64,000 bases of DNA from Heterobasidion occidentale (GCA_039111635.1 JBCAQO010000015.1:124001-188000), one strand, 5' to 3'; shown: positions 1 through 10,517, counted from the first letter of the stretch. Numbers and translations are program-made. Notes: a model not told the origin generated them from the letters alone.

Positions 1-389
1 GGTATTCTAGCTTACGGATCTCGATCGTTGACTTCGGTACTTAAGAAGCGCACGGACCAGATCTTGATCCTGCCCTAGACACTTCTGTACGTAAATAGCC
101 GAGATGAGCTTCTAAGAAGCTCAGCTCGTTCACCTGTAATACACTCGATCTCTGCACTGCACCCGGCGTCTGGCTACCTTCCTAGCCCACGCTTCGTGAT
201 CTCTGTCAGATCTGGGAAACTCTTTGCACGGTCTGACGAAGCACTGGACTCGTCTCCCTTCCCTCCCCTCCCTCTACTCATCCGCTTCTATACCGGGCTA
301 GCTGCCTTCCGTGTTCTCAGTTGGACACCCCCTCGTGTCATCTGTTGGACAGGAGAAGATCATCCGGTTCCTCCTCATCATCGAGAAGA
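1..389 (+). repeat. LTR-X copy 1, left part (cut by window edge and by Gy-1)
   Basis: This stretch matches the solo LTR-X at 46875-48642 over the segment containing 'gagcttctaagaagctcagctc', 'cactcgatctctgcactgc' and 'tctgtcagatctgggaaactc'. The far end of the same LTR, ending in CCTAACA when read on the minus strand, lies inverted at 20530-20718. Gy-1 inserted after 389 with GAAGA at 385-389 as target duplication. The family has TGTTAGG...CCTAACA ends. Superfamily is not assigned. Confidence 0.7.
196..389 (+). pseudogene. LTR-X internal ORF, 5' part, interrupted by Gy-1
   Basis: An open frame starting at 196 runs to the Gy-1 insertion at 389. Its continuation in the same frame is the minus strand of 20713-20581, which ends in TAG; together they give 108 codons plus the stop. 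The product is unknown. It has a patch beginning FYTGLA and a later H-V-P-H patch. An ORF in a different solo LTR (54225-54527) shows the same FYTGLA patch and similar spacing of H, P, L, R and W residues. The function is unknown, and the frame may be fortuitous in an LTR, although the two-family resemblance argues against pure chance. Confidence 0.45.
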
Positions 390-979
390 TGTTACGAACT
401 GCTCGTTCAGTAACCCAAGAGTAACAGGTTCTTCCCTAGGTCGCACAGTGGACTGAGTGGTGGGCGAAGTCTTCGACTGTATCAGGCAATGATACAGGAG
501 GGAATAATGATTGGCTCTAAGTTACACAGTGTGAGGACTGTGTAGAAACGAAGAGAATAGACTGAAGATCCTCAGCCTATTCTATGGGCCTTATATACTA
601 TATAGGGTATAGGGTAAGAGTCCGTGTGCTTCTCCAGGTTTCCATCCTAGGAGAGCTGTGGCCGCCGTCTTTCTCTGCCGGCGCCTACTCTTGTGCTTCT
701 CCAGTCGCACTGATCCATCATGGTGCAACGAGGTGCTTACCCGTAAGCCCTAAGCCCATGGCATGTGAATGCCTCTCATATTACTGTGTGAACCCAGTGA
801 GCCTCATGTCCCTCTCATATAGCCTCTACCGATGTCTTGAAGAACCATCGGTCTTGTCGGCTCCTAAGGACATGCCGAATACCTTGATGTATGCTCTGTA
901 GTGGAGCCGCCTAGCATGTGATGCTTGATCCATCGGTTAGACACGGCCGTGAAGGGCCCCGATCGGTCAAGTCATAACA
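390..979 (-). repeat. Gy-1 3' LTR
   Basis: It has TGTTA/TAACA ends and abuts the polypurine tract at 980-992. It is the 'b' LTR variant (tatactatatagg, ctctgccggc, cccgtaag), shared with the 3' LTR of Gy-2 and different from both 5' LTRs. It contains a single U5 hairpin (CACAGT...ACTGTG) next to the AACGAAG linker. Confidence 0.95.
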
Positions 980-992
980 TTACCCCCTTTCT
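980..992 (-). other. Gy-1 polypurine tract
   Basis: On the minus strand this reads AGAAAGGGGGTAA and directly abuts the 3' LTR, the expected position of the plus-strand primer. It is conserved in Gy-2 and Gy-3. Confidence 0.9.
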
Positions 993-1807
993 AGGTCCCA
1001 ACTCCTGAGGGGACTACTCGCTTGAGCTTCATCGTCATTCCACGTACAATTGCTTTCTGGTCGTCAAATAGATTGGGATGCGTCTTCCCAATATCACTTC
1101 GTTTTCTGGGGTGAAGACCAACCTACGTCGTTTACAACGCCTAGGAGTTTTCCTTCTCCGTTGAGCTGTTTGATTTGAAGTTCGGGGTACAACCACAATA
1201 CCCTGTCCCTTCTCCCGGTGTTCTTCCTTCACCGCACGTTTTGTGTGAGTACACTCCTAGAGTCAATAGGCAGCTACTCGACCAGGGCTCCCTGGTAGGT
1301 TTGATGAGCCAGTGTCATCTGGCGACGATGCAGAAAGGTGTCGTGCAAATGATTATAGGATGAAATAGAAACTCGTCTGTGGATGGGTGTGTGTCGTTCT
1401 TCTTCCAAAGTGCCGAAGGCCATGCTTCAGTGTTTCCAGGATAGATCTTCATCTCCTTGATCTCCGGTATCGAGGGGGACTCCAGGTGTGTGGGTTGATC
1501 ACTTTACTAAGGCTTAGGCCCACCAACCTATCGAGGGTGAACAGTCCTCAACTTGTTTTGAGTCCGGCAAGACCCCTTTGAAGATCCCTAACTCTGTCAG
1601 CCCCATACGGTGGCCCGTCCTGGTTAGAGATTGAGTGTTCGTCCAGAGTTTTTTTTCACAAGGGAGCGAGCATGTAGCAGCGCTCCACGTATTGAACACG
1701 AGGTAAGGACTTTGAAGAATAGACTTTGAACCCCATGGTCTTCTTGAATAGACCATGGTATCCACTTTGATGGTAATTATGCGGGGTCAGCGTAAGGTAC
1801 GTCCTGG
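993..1807 (-). other. Gy-1 region between array and polypurine tract
   Basis: Apart from the small Arg-rich ORF, I see no conserved domain. It is collinear with 30027-30840 in Gy-2. A short palindrome at 1730-1760 (GACCATGG...CCATGGTC type, spaced by about 10 nt) is the only clear structure. Confidence 0.5.
1035..1232 (-). CDS. Small Arg-rich ORF next to the polypurine tract (Gy-1)
   Basis: Open frame of about 65 codons, beginning at a GTG rather than an ATG, with an RRRKTPRRCKRRR-type basic patch followed by a PENE-ILGRRIPIY stretch. The Gy-2 copy (30601-30798) is nearly the same and the Gy-3 copy (42945-43208) is longer, 87 codons, with a different tail. It lies downstream of the hairpin array. 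There is no recognised homologue. It may be a remnant of a longer C-terminal coding region; I do not claim that it is translated. Confidence 0.3.
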   Translation of the reverse strand: MKEEHREKGQGIVVVPRTSNQTAQRRRKTPRRCKRRRLVFTPENEVILGRRIPIYLTTRKQLYVE

Positions 1808-3415
1808 TAGTTTAACGTCGTGCCGGACGTCCGCTAGTTTATCCTTAAGTCGTTGCGGACTGAGGCTAGTTTATACATAAGTCGTTGCGGACTGCCCTGC
1901 TAGTTTATGCCAAGGTCGTTGCGGACCTATCCATCTCCCAACGTAGGAGTACCTGTAAACAAGACAGTAGGTGTTTCTGCGCGCCGGAACATTCATCGGT
2001 GATGCGCATAGGGCCGTAGACCCGTTCCTCCTTCTTGACAGGGTTCCCATTGAGGCAAGATGGTGACGGTTTATACTATATCAAACCGGATAACTTATAG
2101 AGTCGCGAGAATAGACGTGAAGGCCTATTTTGACACGACTCACATGGCCCTGTAGACAGAAGGGCAGCTCAGTTTATCGTCATGAAGGACGGCAACTAGT
2201 TTATAGTCATTGCGGACGTCCGCTATCGCCTGGCTTGAACCTCCCGAGCCTCGATAGATTTAATCCTCCGGGGTGAGGGTAGTTTAAGGTCATTTCGGAC
2301 TATTGCAGCTGGAAGCGGTAATTCCAGCTCCAATACGATCCCTAGGACGAGGGATAATAGTTTATCGTCATTGCGGACTAGATCAACATCGTGGCGTCAA
2401 CAACGATGTCGATCAATATCTCCTTTGCCGAAAGGAGTGGTAGTTTAACGTCTTTGCGGACGCAGCAATGCCCAAACATATCTCATGTTTGGACACTGCT
2501 CATGACCCTGTAATGAAAGGGTAATCCCAGTTTAACGCCATGGAGGGCGTCCGTAGTTTATCGTCGTTGCGGACATGCGTAGTTTTACATCGTTGCGGAT
2601 GATAAAACACGAGGCACGATCCCAGTTGCCTCTTGACTGGCCCTTGAAGCGGAATCCTTGCTTCGGACTTCAAGGGTAGAATGGGCGCGCCATGGAGTAG
2701 TTGTGGCCTTGTCGGAAGACTGACAACCCGCTCCATGTCCCCAAACCCCTCGCACGGAATTGAACCGTGTCGACCCCATATTCTTTTACTGTAGGGCGTA
2801 TGGAATATGGAAGCGCCTCAACCTAGTCGGCAGGGTTCTGCAACGGTGGAGGTCCTCACTTCCACCGTCTGCCAGAATACAACCACGCTCCGAGGGTCTT
2901 GGTAGCTTTAGCGTCATTCCGGACGGCAACTAGTTTATTGTCATTGCGGACCAAGCCTTTCGTAGTTTTACATCGTTGCGGATGTATTTTCTCCGTTTTG
3001 GGTTACTAATGGAGTGCGGCCATTAGTTCCTGCATCGCAGATAGGGTCCCCTAATGCGGAAACGACCCTGTAAAACCGGAGATCCAAAGTGGGACGTCCA
3101 AGACACCTGTCAGACCTTGACAGCGAGGTTGGTCCACCGTTCCCCAACGGTGGATATGCAACACGATTTCCCACCAATATTCATGCATCATTCATGTACC
3201 AGTTATGTTGTGAATCCTAAGGGCCTCCTAATGCGGAAAGGGCCCTGTAAAACTGGGGATCCAAGCGGGACGCCCGATTCGCTTGTCAGAATACCTCTTG
3301 ACAACGAGAGTGTTGAATGCTTGTCCTTCATCTTGCGACCGGAGGGCTGCAACGCGAAATGGTTAGGTACTTCCCCTGCCTTCTTATCTTTTCACAGTTT
3401 AACGTCATGCAGGAC
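1808..3415 (-). repeat. Gy-1 linker-hairpin array
   Basis: This is the minus-strand counterpart of the Gy-2 array at 28419-30026, collinear base for base at both ends. It holds about 16 linkers of the type GTCCGCAAYGAC-n-TAAACTA alternating with inverted repeats. It has no long ORF in the element sense. The segment 2315-2335 is identical to 21 nt of the conserved 18S rRNA 530-loop region. Confidence 0.9.
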
Positions 3416-3621
3416 GTTCGTTCCGGCGTCCTGTGCGTGAAACCGGTACCTGTGGTGCGGAGGGTCCTTTCCTCTCCGGCACCTTGTTGAAGGTCAGGGG
3501 TTCCTCAACTCCCTTTCCTAATATCCTCCACCAATGTCTCCGTAGTCTCCGTACCCCTCGTCTGGTCTGTAGTAGGGGTCGGTGTCGTCGTAATTATCGC
3601 CTTCGACCTCGTCCCAGGCGT

Positions 3622-4839
3622 CTAGTTCCGCTCGAGTCCAGGAAGTAGTCCGCTGAGTCGGGCGCTGGCGGACTGGAGTTCTTCTACCAATGTGTGGATG
3701 CGCTCCTTCAACTCGATTATCTCGAGGACGGTTTGGAGCCGGCGAATCTCTTGGTCGAGTTCTTCTAGGACTGCTTCGCCTGGGTTGAAGGGTTGCCCTT
3801 GTCCTCTGGCTTCCTCGTCCCTCATTCCTCCTGTACCTTGGAGGATGCTCCTCATTGCTGCCTCCTGCGTCCTGCCCGGTGGATTGTCCTGCCGATATGG
3901 GAGGAAGGGTCTCTCGATCCCTTCGTGCCTGTCGTTGGACTGTAGCCCAGACATATTCTGTCTGGGTGGATGCGTCTCGACTATGTGTAGCCGGTACTGC
4001 TCTGCTAGCTTCGCTCCATGGTTGGACGCGGAATGGGTCAATCCGAACGGGATGGGCGTGGGAGGAGTGTCTTGCGTCGGTGCGCGGTATGAGGGCCGGT
4101 AAGAGTTCCAAATTGACGAAGGAGGAGAACTCGTCCGGATGAATGAGTAAGGCGTAAGCCCCATTATTTCCTCGGGCATACCAGGAGGCTGCTCGATGAT
4201 CATCTGCATAGGCCAGAAGCCTGACCTGGTCGCTTGCGTCAGCGAGGCGTCGGGGTATGTCGTCGCTCTCGCTCCCTGGCTGCCCGCGGAGATGGTGGTG
4301 CGCTGGAGTAGTGCGTCTCCTAACCCTTCCAACTCTCCGGGGTGCAGATCTCGACTATTGGTAGGGGGCCCTCTGGTCCTGGCAGCTGATGTACCAGCCG
4401 TTGCTGGTTCTTGTACACCTGCCTCAGCAATTGTAGGCGATGCCAGGTCCGAAGGGTTTCCTGGTCTTCTTCCGCCTCTCGTTTCCTGCCTTGCGTCTCC
4501 TTGAGCCAACGCTGACGTCGGTCGCGGAGGCGTTGACGGAGCCTGCCTTCCTTCTGCTTGACGTCCTTCATCGTGCTCGTCATGAGCTCTCTCAAACCGT
4601 GGTGAGGCTCGGGAACCCGTTCGATCTTCGACGGTGAGCGCGGTTTGGTGGACATTGATTTGTACGGGAACTCCTTCTGGAGTCGTTGGGCGGCTGCTTC
4701 GGCTAGGGCGTCCAGTGTCGGGGTTGGCCACGGCCAGAATGATGTCTGGTGAGGGGTTTCTTGAAGGGGAGGAGGTAGTTCCGTCATCGATGAGCATGGC
4801 ACGTCCAGGGGAGTAATCAAGGGAGGAGTGGTCGGACAT
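3622..4839 (-). CDS. Gy-1 ORF3 (post-pol gene), spliced-form frame
   Basis: This is a 405-codon open frame starting 59 nt after the pol stop. The product is rich in S, P, T, R and E, looks disordered, and has a Leu/Glu/Arg heptad-like stretch near the C-terminus (residues about 355-395). No homologue is recognised. The 55-nt intron present in Gy-3 and Gy-4 is precisely absent here, with the junction at 4284/4285, so this copy derives from spliced RNA. Two other frames are also long: 4320-4820, which encodes a strongly charged coiled-coil-like protein, and 3518-4111. Which frame is the main product is undecided. Confidence 0.6.
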   Translation of the reverse strand: MSDHSSLDYSPGRAMLIDDGTTSSPSRNPSPDIILAVANPDTGRPSRSSRPTTPEGVPVQINVHQTALTVEDRTGSRASPRFERAHDEHDEGRQAEGRQAPSTPPRPTSALAQGDARQETRGGRRPGNPSDLASPTIAEAGVQEPATAGTSAARTRGPPTNSRDLHPGELEGLGDALLQRTTISAGSQGARATTYPDASLTQATRSGFWPMQMIIEQPPGMPEEIMGLTPYSFIRTSSPPSSIWNSYRPSYRAPTQDTPPTPIPFGLTHSASNHGAKLAEQYRLHIVETHPPRQNMSGLQSNDRHEGIERPFLPYRQDNPPGRTQEAAMRSILQGTGGMRDEEARGQGQPFNPGEAVLEELDQEIRRLQTVLEIIELKERIHTLVEELQSASARLSGLLPGLERN

Positions 4840-4898
4840 GTGCTGGGGGAGGATTCCTGCTTTGAAAGAGGGAGAGGTCTCTCCCTTTTTATATCTTT

Positions 4899-6575
4899 CT
4901 AAAGCTTAATCGCCGCAGGTCGGGGCTTGTCTGGGTAGCTTTCGTGGAATTCACGAAGCGCCTCGTCGGCCGTATCTTTGAGGAGGGCAAAGGGTTCCCA
5001 AGTGTTATCGGCCTCGGAGTATCCGACCCACTTGACAAGGTACTTGGTCCCTCGTCCCTGGCGTCTTGAATCTAGAATGGCCTCCACTTCGTAGTGTTCT
5101 TCTTCATTCAAGATCTCTGGGGCAGGTCTGGGGAAGTTCCTTCCGTGGGCCTCTGTCTCATGATATTCTGTGAGTATGGAGGCATGAAATACCGGGTGTA
5201 TCTTCCATGTTTCGGGTATTTTCAACCGATAAGCCAGAGGGCCGATTCTTTCGGTCACTGAAAAGGGGCCATAGCGTCGAGGTGCCAACTTGAATTTCGG
5301 GTGAGTCGTCCGAATGTGGGTTCCTTCTAACCAAACTTGGGTTCCTACTTCCCACTGTGGGAGTTTCCTGTGCAGGTCCCGGTCCTTGGCGTGCTGCGCT
5401 GCTATTTGTAGACTTGCAGCCGCATCTTCTTGGACTTCCTTGATTAGCTGCAAACGTTCAGTCACTGCGGGCACCTTGGTCTCCAGAGCTGAGTCGACCG
5501 AATATGGTGGGTTGAACCCATAAAGGACTTCAAACGGCGACTTCCCAGTGGCGGAGTGTCTTCGGGTATTGTGGGAGAATTCTGCGAAGGGGATCAAGTC
5601 TACCCAGTTATCTTGATGATAGTTGCAGAAAACTCGCAGGAATTGCTCGATCTCTTGGTTTACCCGTTCTGTTTCTCCGTCCGTTTGGGGGTGGTAAGCC
5701 GTGCTGAGGGCAGGGGTAATTCCCATTCCTTTCCATAGTTCCCTTGTGAACTTTGCCGCAAATTGAGGACCTCTGTCGGACACCACCTTGGTTGGTAGAC
5801 CATATCGTTTGAACACATTGTCCTGGAAGAGCGTCGTGGTTTCTTCGGCCGTGATTGTCTTCTTGCACGGGGTTATGACTATTCCTTTTGACAGACCTTG
5901 ATCGACCACCACGTTGATCGAGTCGTAGCCTCTGCTTTCCGGGAGGTCTGTCACGAAGTCGGTGGAGATAAAGCGCCAAGGGGCGTTTGTGGTTTCCAGC
6001 GGTTGGATCGGTGGATGGGTCCTATGGGGAAGGTTCTTGGTAGATTGGCAGACTGCACATCCATCCACATATGCGTGTACAAATTTGGTCATGCTTGACC
6101 ACCAATAATGGCGTTGTACCAATTCTAAGGTCTTTGCTCGGCCCGGGTGTCCTGTAGCCATAGTGTCATGGTGCGTTTTGACAATCATTCGTCGAAGGAG
6201 GTCGTCCTTTGGGACGCATATGTAACCGTCGCGTCTTGTGATGCCCTCTTCGTGTGTCCATTTTCCTAGGTCGCCCTTCATTGCGTTTGGTCCTTTTTCC
6301 AGCAATTTCTTGAGAGCGACATCAACTAGCAAATCGTGTTCCGAGCGTGAGTGTCGAATAAGGGAGAGGATGTCCGAGGATACGAGTTCCGTTGCTTTGA
6401 CGTGTATGCCTTTGTTTGGTTCTACTAGAGTTTCGCTGGACTCGGTGAAAAGTCTGGATGGGAGTAGAGTCTGTGCCTTGTTATTAGATTCCACCCCCTC
6501 ACTAAGGTCTGGACGCCTGGACAGAGCATCGGCGTGATTATGTAGTGCCAGCTTTGTAGCTGAGCCGGAAGTCAA
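4899..6575 (-). CDS. Gy-1 pol, C-terminal part: integrase and chromodomain
   Basis: 558 codons. The start overlaps the end of RNase H (HADALSRRPD). Then come an H-H-C-C zinc-binding region (THHDTMATGH...CAVCQ), the DDE core (DFVTDLP, SDRGPQF and the Glu in NQEIEQF), a GPY/F module (RRYGPFSVTERIGPLAYRL, HPVFHASIL) and a C-terminal chromodomain (YEVEAILDSR, YLVKWVGYSEADNTWEP). The chromodomain is typical of chromoviruses, which use it to target chromatin. It is separated from the preceding ORF by a net 1-nt insertion near 6536, so in this copy integrase would need a frameshift to be made as part of Pol. Confidence 0.9.
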   Translation of the reverse strand: MTSGSATKLALHNHADALSRRPDLSEGVESNNKAQTLLPSRLFTESSETLVEPNKGIHVKATELVSSDILSLIRHSRSEHDLLVDVALKKLLEKGPNAMKGDLGKWTHEEGITRRDGYICVPKDDLLRRMIVKTHHDTMATGHPGRAKTLELVQRHYWWSSMTKFVHAYVDGCAVCQSTKNLPHRTHPPIQPLETTNAPWRFISTDFVTDLPESRGYDSINVVVDQGLSKGIVITPCKKTITAEETTTLFQDNVFKRYGLPTKVVSDRGPQFAAKFTRELWKGMGITPALSTAYHPQTDGETERVNQEIEQFLRVFCNYHQDNWVDLIPFAEFSHNTRRHSATGKSPFEVLYGFNPPYSVDSALETKVPAVTERLQLIKEVQEDAAASLQIAAQHAKDRDLHRKLPQWEVGTQVWLEGTHIRTTHPKFKLAPRRYGPFSVTERIGPLAYRLKIPETWKIHPVFHASILTEYHETEAHGRNFPRPAPEILNEEEHYEVEAILDSRRQGRGTKYLVKWVGYSEADNTWEPFALLKDTADEALREFHESYPDKPRPAAIKL

Positions 6576-8754
6576 ATCGGGACAAAAACAGACTCCAGCG
6601 CGCTTGTCGTCTTGACAGGTCGCGTGCAGTCTGAAAGTGTTCTAGGTTCTTATGGTCCGTCCAGACCTCAAAGGGGTGTCGAGCGCCTTCGAGGTAGTGT
6701 TTCCAGTGCTCCAGTGCCTTGATAATGGCAAGGAGTTCGCGATCATGTACGTCGTAATTCCGTTCGGCCGGTGAGAATGATCCCGAGAGGTAGGCCACCG
6801 GGTGCCAGTCATTATCAGGTCCTTCCTGTAAGAGGACTGCACCGTATGCCGCGAGGGAAGCGTCGGTAACGAGCCGGTAGGGACGCATCGGGTCAGGGTA
6901 TAGCAGGACGGGTTGACTGATGAAGGCTTTCTTCAGTCGATCAAACGCCTGTTGGCACTCCGTGGTCCAGTCCCATCTCGTATCTTTCTTCGTGAGGTCG
7001 TGTAGGGGCCGAGCGATCAAGGAGAACTTGTCAATGAATCGTCGGTAGAAGTTCCCTAAGCCTAAGAAAGAGCGGATGTCGCGGACTGTGCGTGGGATGG
7101 GCCATTCCTGGATAGCTTCAATCTTCGAGTCTTCCATAGCGACGTGGTCTTTCGAAATCGTGTACCCAAGGTAATTTAGCTTCTCCTTGTGGAATTCGCA
7201 TTTCTCTGGTTTGAGGTAAAGATCGTTGTCGCGCAGGATTTGGAGGACTCGTTTAAGAATCACAATGTGTTCCGCTGTGGTCTTCGTGAAGATGAGGATG
7301 TCGTCCATATATACCGCTATTTTCCGAGCCAAGATGAGCTCCTGGAAGATCATGTTCATCATGGCTTGGAAGGTCCCGGGGGAATTGCAGAGTCCAAAGA
7401 ACATTACTGTAGGTTCAAAAAGCCCTAAGGGTGTGACGAAGGCCGCCTTGGATTTGTCTCCTTTCTTGATGCGCACGTTGTTATACCCCCACCGAACATC
7501 GAGCTTCGAGAACACCGTTGTGCCTTTAATAATATCCAATAGTTCTTGGATTAATGGCAGGGGGCTGACGTCTCGAATGGTGTGTTCGTTAAGGTGACGA
7601 TAGTCTTGTACCGGACGAAGCTTCCCATCTTTCTTGCTTACAAAAAAGAAAGAGGCCGCGCTATGCGCTGTTGACCGACGTATTGTTCCTCTGGAGAGGT
7701 GCTCCTTGACGAATTTCCCTAACTCATCATGTTTTTCCGGGCTCAGGGGGAATATCCGCGGGGCCTGGGGTACAAAAGATGGTTTGAGGTTTATCGCGTG
7801 GTCCCATACTGTATGTTGGGGAAGTCTCTGCGATCGTCGTTCGCTGAAGATGTCGAGGTAGGAATGATATTCTATCGGTACTCGACTTTTCAAGTCGGTG
7901 GTGTCGATTTCTTCCTCCAGGTCTTCGTCAAAGCTTGCGAACCCCGAGGGTTCTGGAGCTACCTTCCTAATGACGGGTTCTCCTGCGCTATCCATTGCAG
8001 AGGAGTCAAACGGTGTTTGCGCTTCTTCAGCGACCTTTCCTGAAGCTTCGCCCTGGGCTACCTCTTTCTGAGCTTGCCGGCGTTCCTTCCTTTCGGTTAC
8101 TTGTTCCTCGAGCCACTTCCGAGCTTTGCGTTGTCGGGATTTGTGCTCGAGTAACTCCATGAACCGAGTTTTCCATTCCTTCGCGGGTACTTGTTCCCAT
8201 TGTTCTTTAGTCCAAGTCCACGAAGGTCCTACCGGTTCTGAGACAAGATGCGGTTTCGTCCGCTGGGGAATCTTGTCGCCGCGTAGTTTAGCTAGCCATG
8301 CCTTTTTGGTAGGCTCTTCCCTTGCCTTGGTAAACCCATATGGTTGTTGGCAATCTCTGGGGCATCGATCAAAGTGTACTTCACGGCGCCTCCACCCGAT
8401 GGAGGGGTCGTGGTATTTCAACCAATCCGTTCCTAGGAGCATGTCGTCTTTCCCTAGATTGGTGATGAACATCTGGACGCGTTCGGTGTGAGTTCTCCCC
8501 CGTCTGTCCTTGACGGTGAGATTCGCGTCTAGGCCTCGTCGTATGAGGCCTGCCTTGTTGATGGTGTCATCGACGTTGCGAACGCGGATGGGGCGGTTTA
8601 AAGGATAGGTGGGAAGGTTGTGCTTTTGTACCCACTCCTCGTTTACCAGAATCCCTTCGCATGCTGAGTCGATGGCGGCCCTGGCTCCAGCGCTTCTTCC
8701 TCGAGTTGATAATCGCACATTCAGTCGAATGGGGGTGATGATACGGCTGGTCAT
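6538..8754 (-). CDS. Gy-1 pol, N-terminal part: protease, RT, RNase H
   Basis: 738 codons. An aspartic protease region near the start has AAIDSACEG (active site D-S-A rather than the common D-S/T-G) and LLGTDWL. The RT core contains VQDYRHLN, FGLCNSPGTFQ and the YMDD catalytic box. RNase H begins at LVTDASLAAYG and includes DHKNLEHF. The frame is lost at the RNase H C-terminus near 6536. The frame is open upstream of the annotated ATG as far as the end of gag, consistent with expression by -1 frameshifting. Confidence 0.92.
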   Translation of the reverse strand: MTSRIITPIRLNVRLSTRGRSAGARAAIDSACEGILVNEEWVQKHNLPTYPLNRPIRVRNVDDTINKAGLIRRGLDANLTVKDRRGRTHTERVQMFITNLGKDDMLLGTDWLKYHDPSIGWRRREVHFDRCPRDCQQPYGFTKAREEPTKKAWLAKLRGDKIPQRTKPHLVSEPVGPSWTWTKEQWEQVPAKEWKTRFMELLEHKSRQRKARKWLEEQVTERKERRQAQKEVAQGEASGKVAEEAQTPFDSSAMDSAGEPVIRKVAPEPSGFASFDEDLEEEIDTTDLKSRVPIEYHSYLDIFSERRSQRLPQHTVWDHAINLKPSFVPQAPRIFPLSPEKHDELGKFVKEHLSRGTIRRSTAHSAASFFFVSKKDGKLRPVQDYRHLNEHTIRDVSPLPLIQELLDIIKGTTVFSKLDVRWGYNNVRIKKGDKSKAAFVTPLGLFEPTVMFFGLCNSPGTFQAMMNMIFQELILARKIAVYMDDILIFTKTTAEHIVILKRVLQILRDNDLYLKPEKCEFHKEKLNYLGYTISKDHVAMEDSKIEAIQEWPIPRTVRDIRSFLGLGNFYRRFIDKFSLIARPLHDLTKKDTRWDWTTECQQAFDRLKKAFISQPVLLYPDPMRPYRLVTDASLAAYGAVLLQEGPDNDWHPVAYLSGSFSPAERNYDVHDRELLAIIKALEHWKHYLEGARHPFEVWTDHKNLEHFQTARDLSRRQARWSLFLSRFDFRLSYKAGTT

Positions 8755-8831
8755 TGCTCCGATTCGAATACATGATGGGGAGTCAAACTCGAGTTTCCTC
8801 GACCCTCTCTCTTCGGCTGGTGAAGGAGAGG

Positions 8832-10055
8832 TCAGGAAAAATCCTCCGCCAGGTCCACCAACATCTTTTTGGCCTTAGCCTCCCCTACTTCTTGGAAGAG
8901 CGCTCGGACCCCATTAGTATCACTGACGGGTCTGTTGCTTCGTCGTCCGTTAGGCGGTACGTAGCGCTCTCCATCGCTCTGGCGTGATCCTCCCCTTCTC
9001 GCGGGAGGGTCCTCACGTTCCACCGAATTACCAGGTTGTGATACCCGACGGTGGTGGCCATGAGAACTCCCCTCCTCCAATCCTCGATGAAGTCTCGCAT
9101 CGTTTCCCAACGGGGATTCTTGCTCGTCTTCATCCTCCATGTCTGCAGCGCGAGTTCGTCTACCTCCTCCGCCCACCGACTTGCGCGAATTTCCTCGAGA
9201 CGGGGGAACGCCTCTACGAGGGGAACGACAATCAGCTATCCCGTGCCCTGGTTTTCCGCAATTGTAGCAGGAAAAGGGAGCGGGTCTCTTGCCATCGTAT
9301 ACACGCTTGTTTCGATCGGCGTTTCTTTTGCGAGAGGCATCAATATCCATGTCAACCACCTGGTTGTTCATTCTGCGAGGAGCGGTGGTAGAGTTATAGC
9401 GACGAGCTGGTTGGAGGTGAAAGTGATTGAGGAAGTCACTTCGGAATGAGGTGGAGTTGGCGAGGATCGCCTTTTGAGCACTTCGGGCTCTTAGGCGTCC
9501 ATCTATTTCACAGGCAGTGTTGACCCAATCTTGGATCGTGTCCTTCGGCGGTGTTTCTTTGTCATAGATCTTGTCCATGACCCTTGGATCGAGCCCTCTC
9601 TGGAAGTAAGGAACTTGTTCCTTATCGGTGATGTCGGCGTCGGCGGCGATAAGGATGAATTGATTTGAATATTCATCCACTGTCATCTTTCCCTGAGAGA
9701 AGGACATAAGAGCGCTTCGGGCCTTGTCCGTGAGGTTTGTTTCCTTGAACTGGAGCTTGAATTTGTCATGGAAGTCGTCCCAAGTCCCAAGGGTTTTGGG
9801 CGGGGTCGCCCCTACCGTCTTCTTCAGGAAACTTTCTGCCCAGACGCCGGCTGTTCCATATCTCATGCATGAGAGGGCTAGAGAAACTTTGTCCGCATCC
9901 GTCTTGTATCGGTCCGATTCTGCTGTAAAAAGTAGGAGGCAATTCATAATGAATTTCTGCGATTGTGTTCGGTCTCCCTCGAAGTTATCAGGGAGCTTGA
10001 GCTTGCCCCTTCCCAACGATACAAGTGCGGGGGGATCTGTAGGATTTGTCGACAT
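8832..10055 (-). CDS. Gy-1 gag (capsid/nucleocapsid)
   Basis: 407 codons. The N-terminal part has a retrotransposon gag capsid-like region (residues about 30-190, with NFEGDRTQSQKF, YSNQFILIAADADI and PYFQRGLDPRVMDKIYD). A CCHC zinc knuckle CYNCGKPGHGIADC lies at residues 263-276, followed by an Arg/Gly/Asp-rich tail. It probably forms virus-like particles and binds element RNA. The stop codon is preceded by a run of five T (TTTTTCCTGA), a possible shift site into pol. The tail is also open in a second frame for 82 codons (8885-9133). Confidence 0.93.
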   Translation of the reverse strand: MSTNPTDPPALVSLGRGKLKLPDNFEGDRTQSQKFIMNCLLLFTAESDRYKTDADKVSLALSCMRYGTAGVWAESFLKKTVGATPPKTLGTWDDFHDKFKLQFKETNLTDKARSALMSFSQGKMTVDEYSNQFILIAADADITDKEQVPYFQRGLDPRVMDKIYDKETPPKDTIQDWVNTACEIDGRLRARSAQKAILANSTSFRSDFLNHFHLQPARRYNSTTAPRRMNNQVVDMDIDASRKRNADRNKRVYDGKRPAPFSCYNCGKPGHGIADCRSPRRGVPPSRGNSRKSVGGGGRRTRAADMEDEDEQESPLGNDARLHRGLEEGSSHGHHRRVSQPGNSVEREDPPARRGGSRQSDGERYVPPNGRRSNRPVSDTNGVRALFQEVGEAKAKKMLVDLAEDFS

Positions 10056-10061
10056 AATGTT

Positions 10062-10517
10062 TCAGGTGTTGATCGGTGTTTGAATATCCGAGGATTCGGA
10101 CTCGGATGTTCCTTCTTCTTCCTCTGATGTGTCCGGGATTTCCGGTTCGGGGTTCCTGTACTGGGGTGGTTCTACCCAGTCTTCTGCTATTTCGTCCCAA
10201 GCCCACTCAGCTTCTGTTCCGTCTTCTCTTGTGAAGAAGTATCGTCCTTCTCGGTACGAGCAGTTATCAAAGTTTGGGGGTGCTGGCCGATTGGTGTCGG
10301 AGTAATACCAGCGGTTTTCTCTTTGATGGATAGGGCGATCGTTCTGTCGAAGTTGGTTATGGGTTCGTCTAGTGCCTGGTGGAAATCCTAAGCCTAGGTC
10401 TTGCTCCAGGGTGTGTGAAGTAACTCTCTTCGGTGGGTGTCTATGCCACCGATGAGGGTTGTGAGAAAGAGTGTGGCAGCAAGCAGAGTGTGGTGCAAGG
10501 TAGGGGCAAAAGCGAGT
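10062..10517 (-). other. Gy-1 AUG-less leader ORF in frame with gag
   Basis: 151 sense codons are open from just inside the primer site to a TGA six nucleotides before the gag ATG, in the gag frame and without an in-frame ATG. The inferred peptide has an aromatic/acidic C-terminal half (FFTREDGTEAEWAWDEIAEDW) and an E/S-rich end. In Gy-3 the TGA is CGA and the frame joins gag. Confidence 0.55.

Noticed and set aside
584..901. 105-codon ORF in the LTRs (also at 30932-31249, 10795-11037, 20797-21039)
   Set aside because: It lies on the strand opposite to transcription in the LTR, changes length with single indels between copies, and has no recognisable features.
7226..7597. ORFs antisense to RT and integrase (many, 60-135 codons)
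   Set aside because: They are mirror frames of the conserved pol and gag genes and follow their codon constraints.
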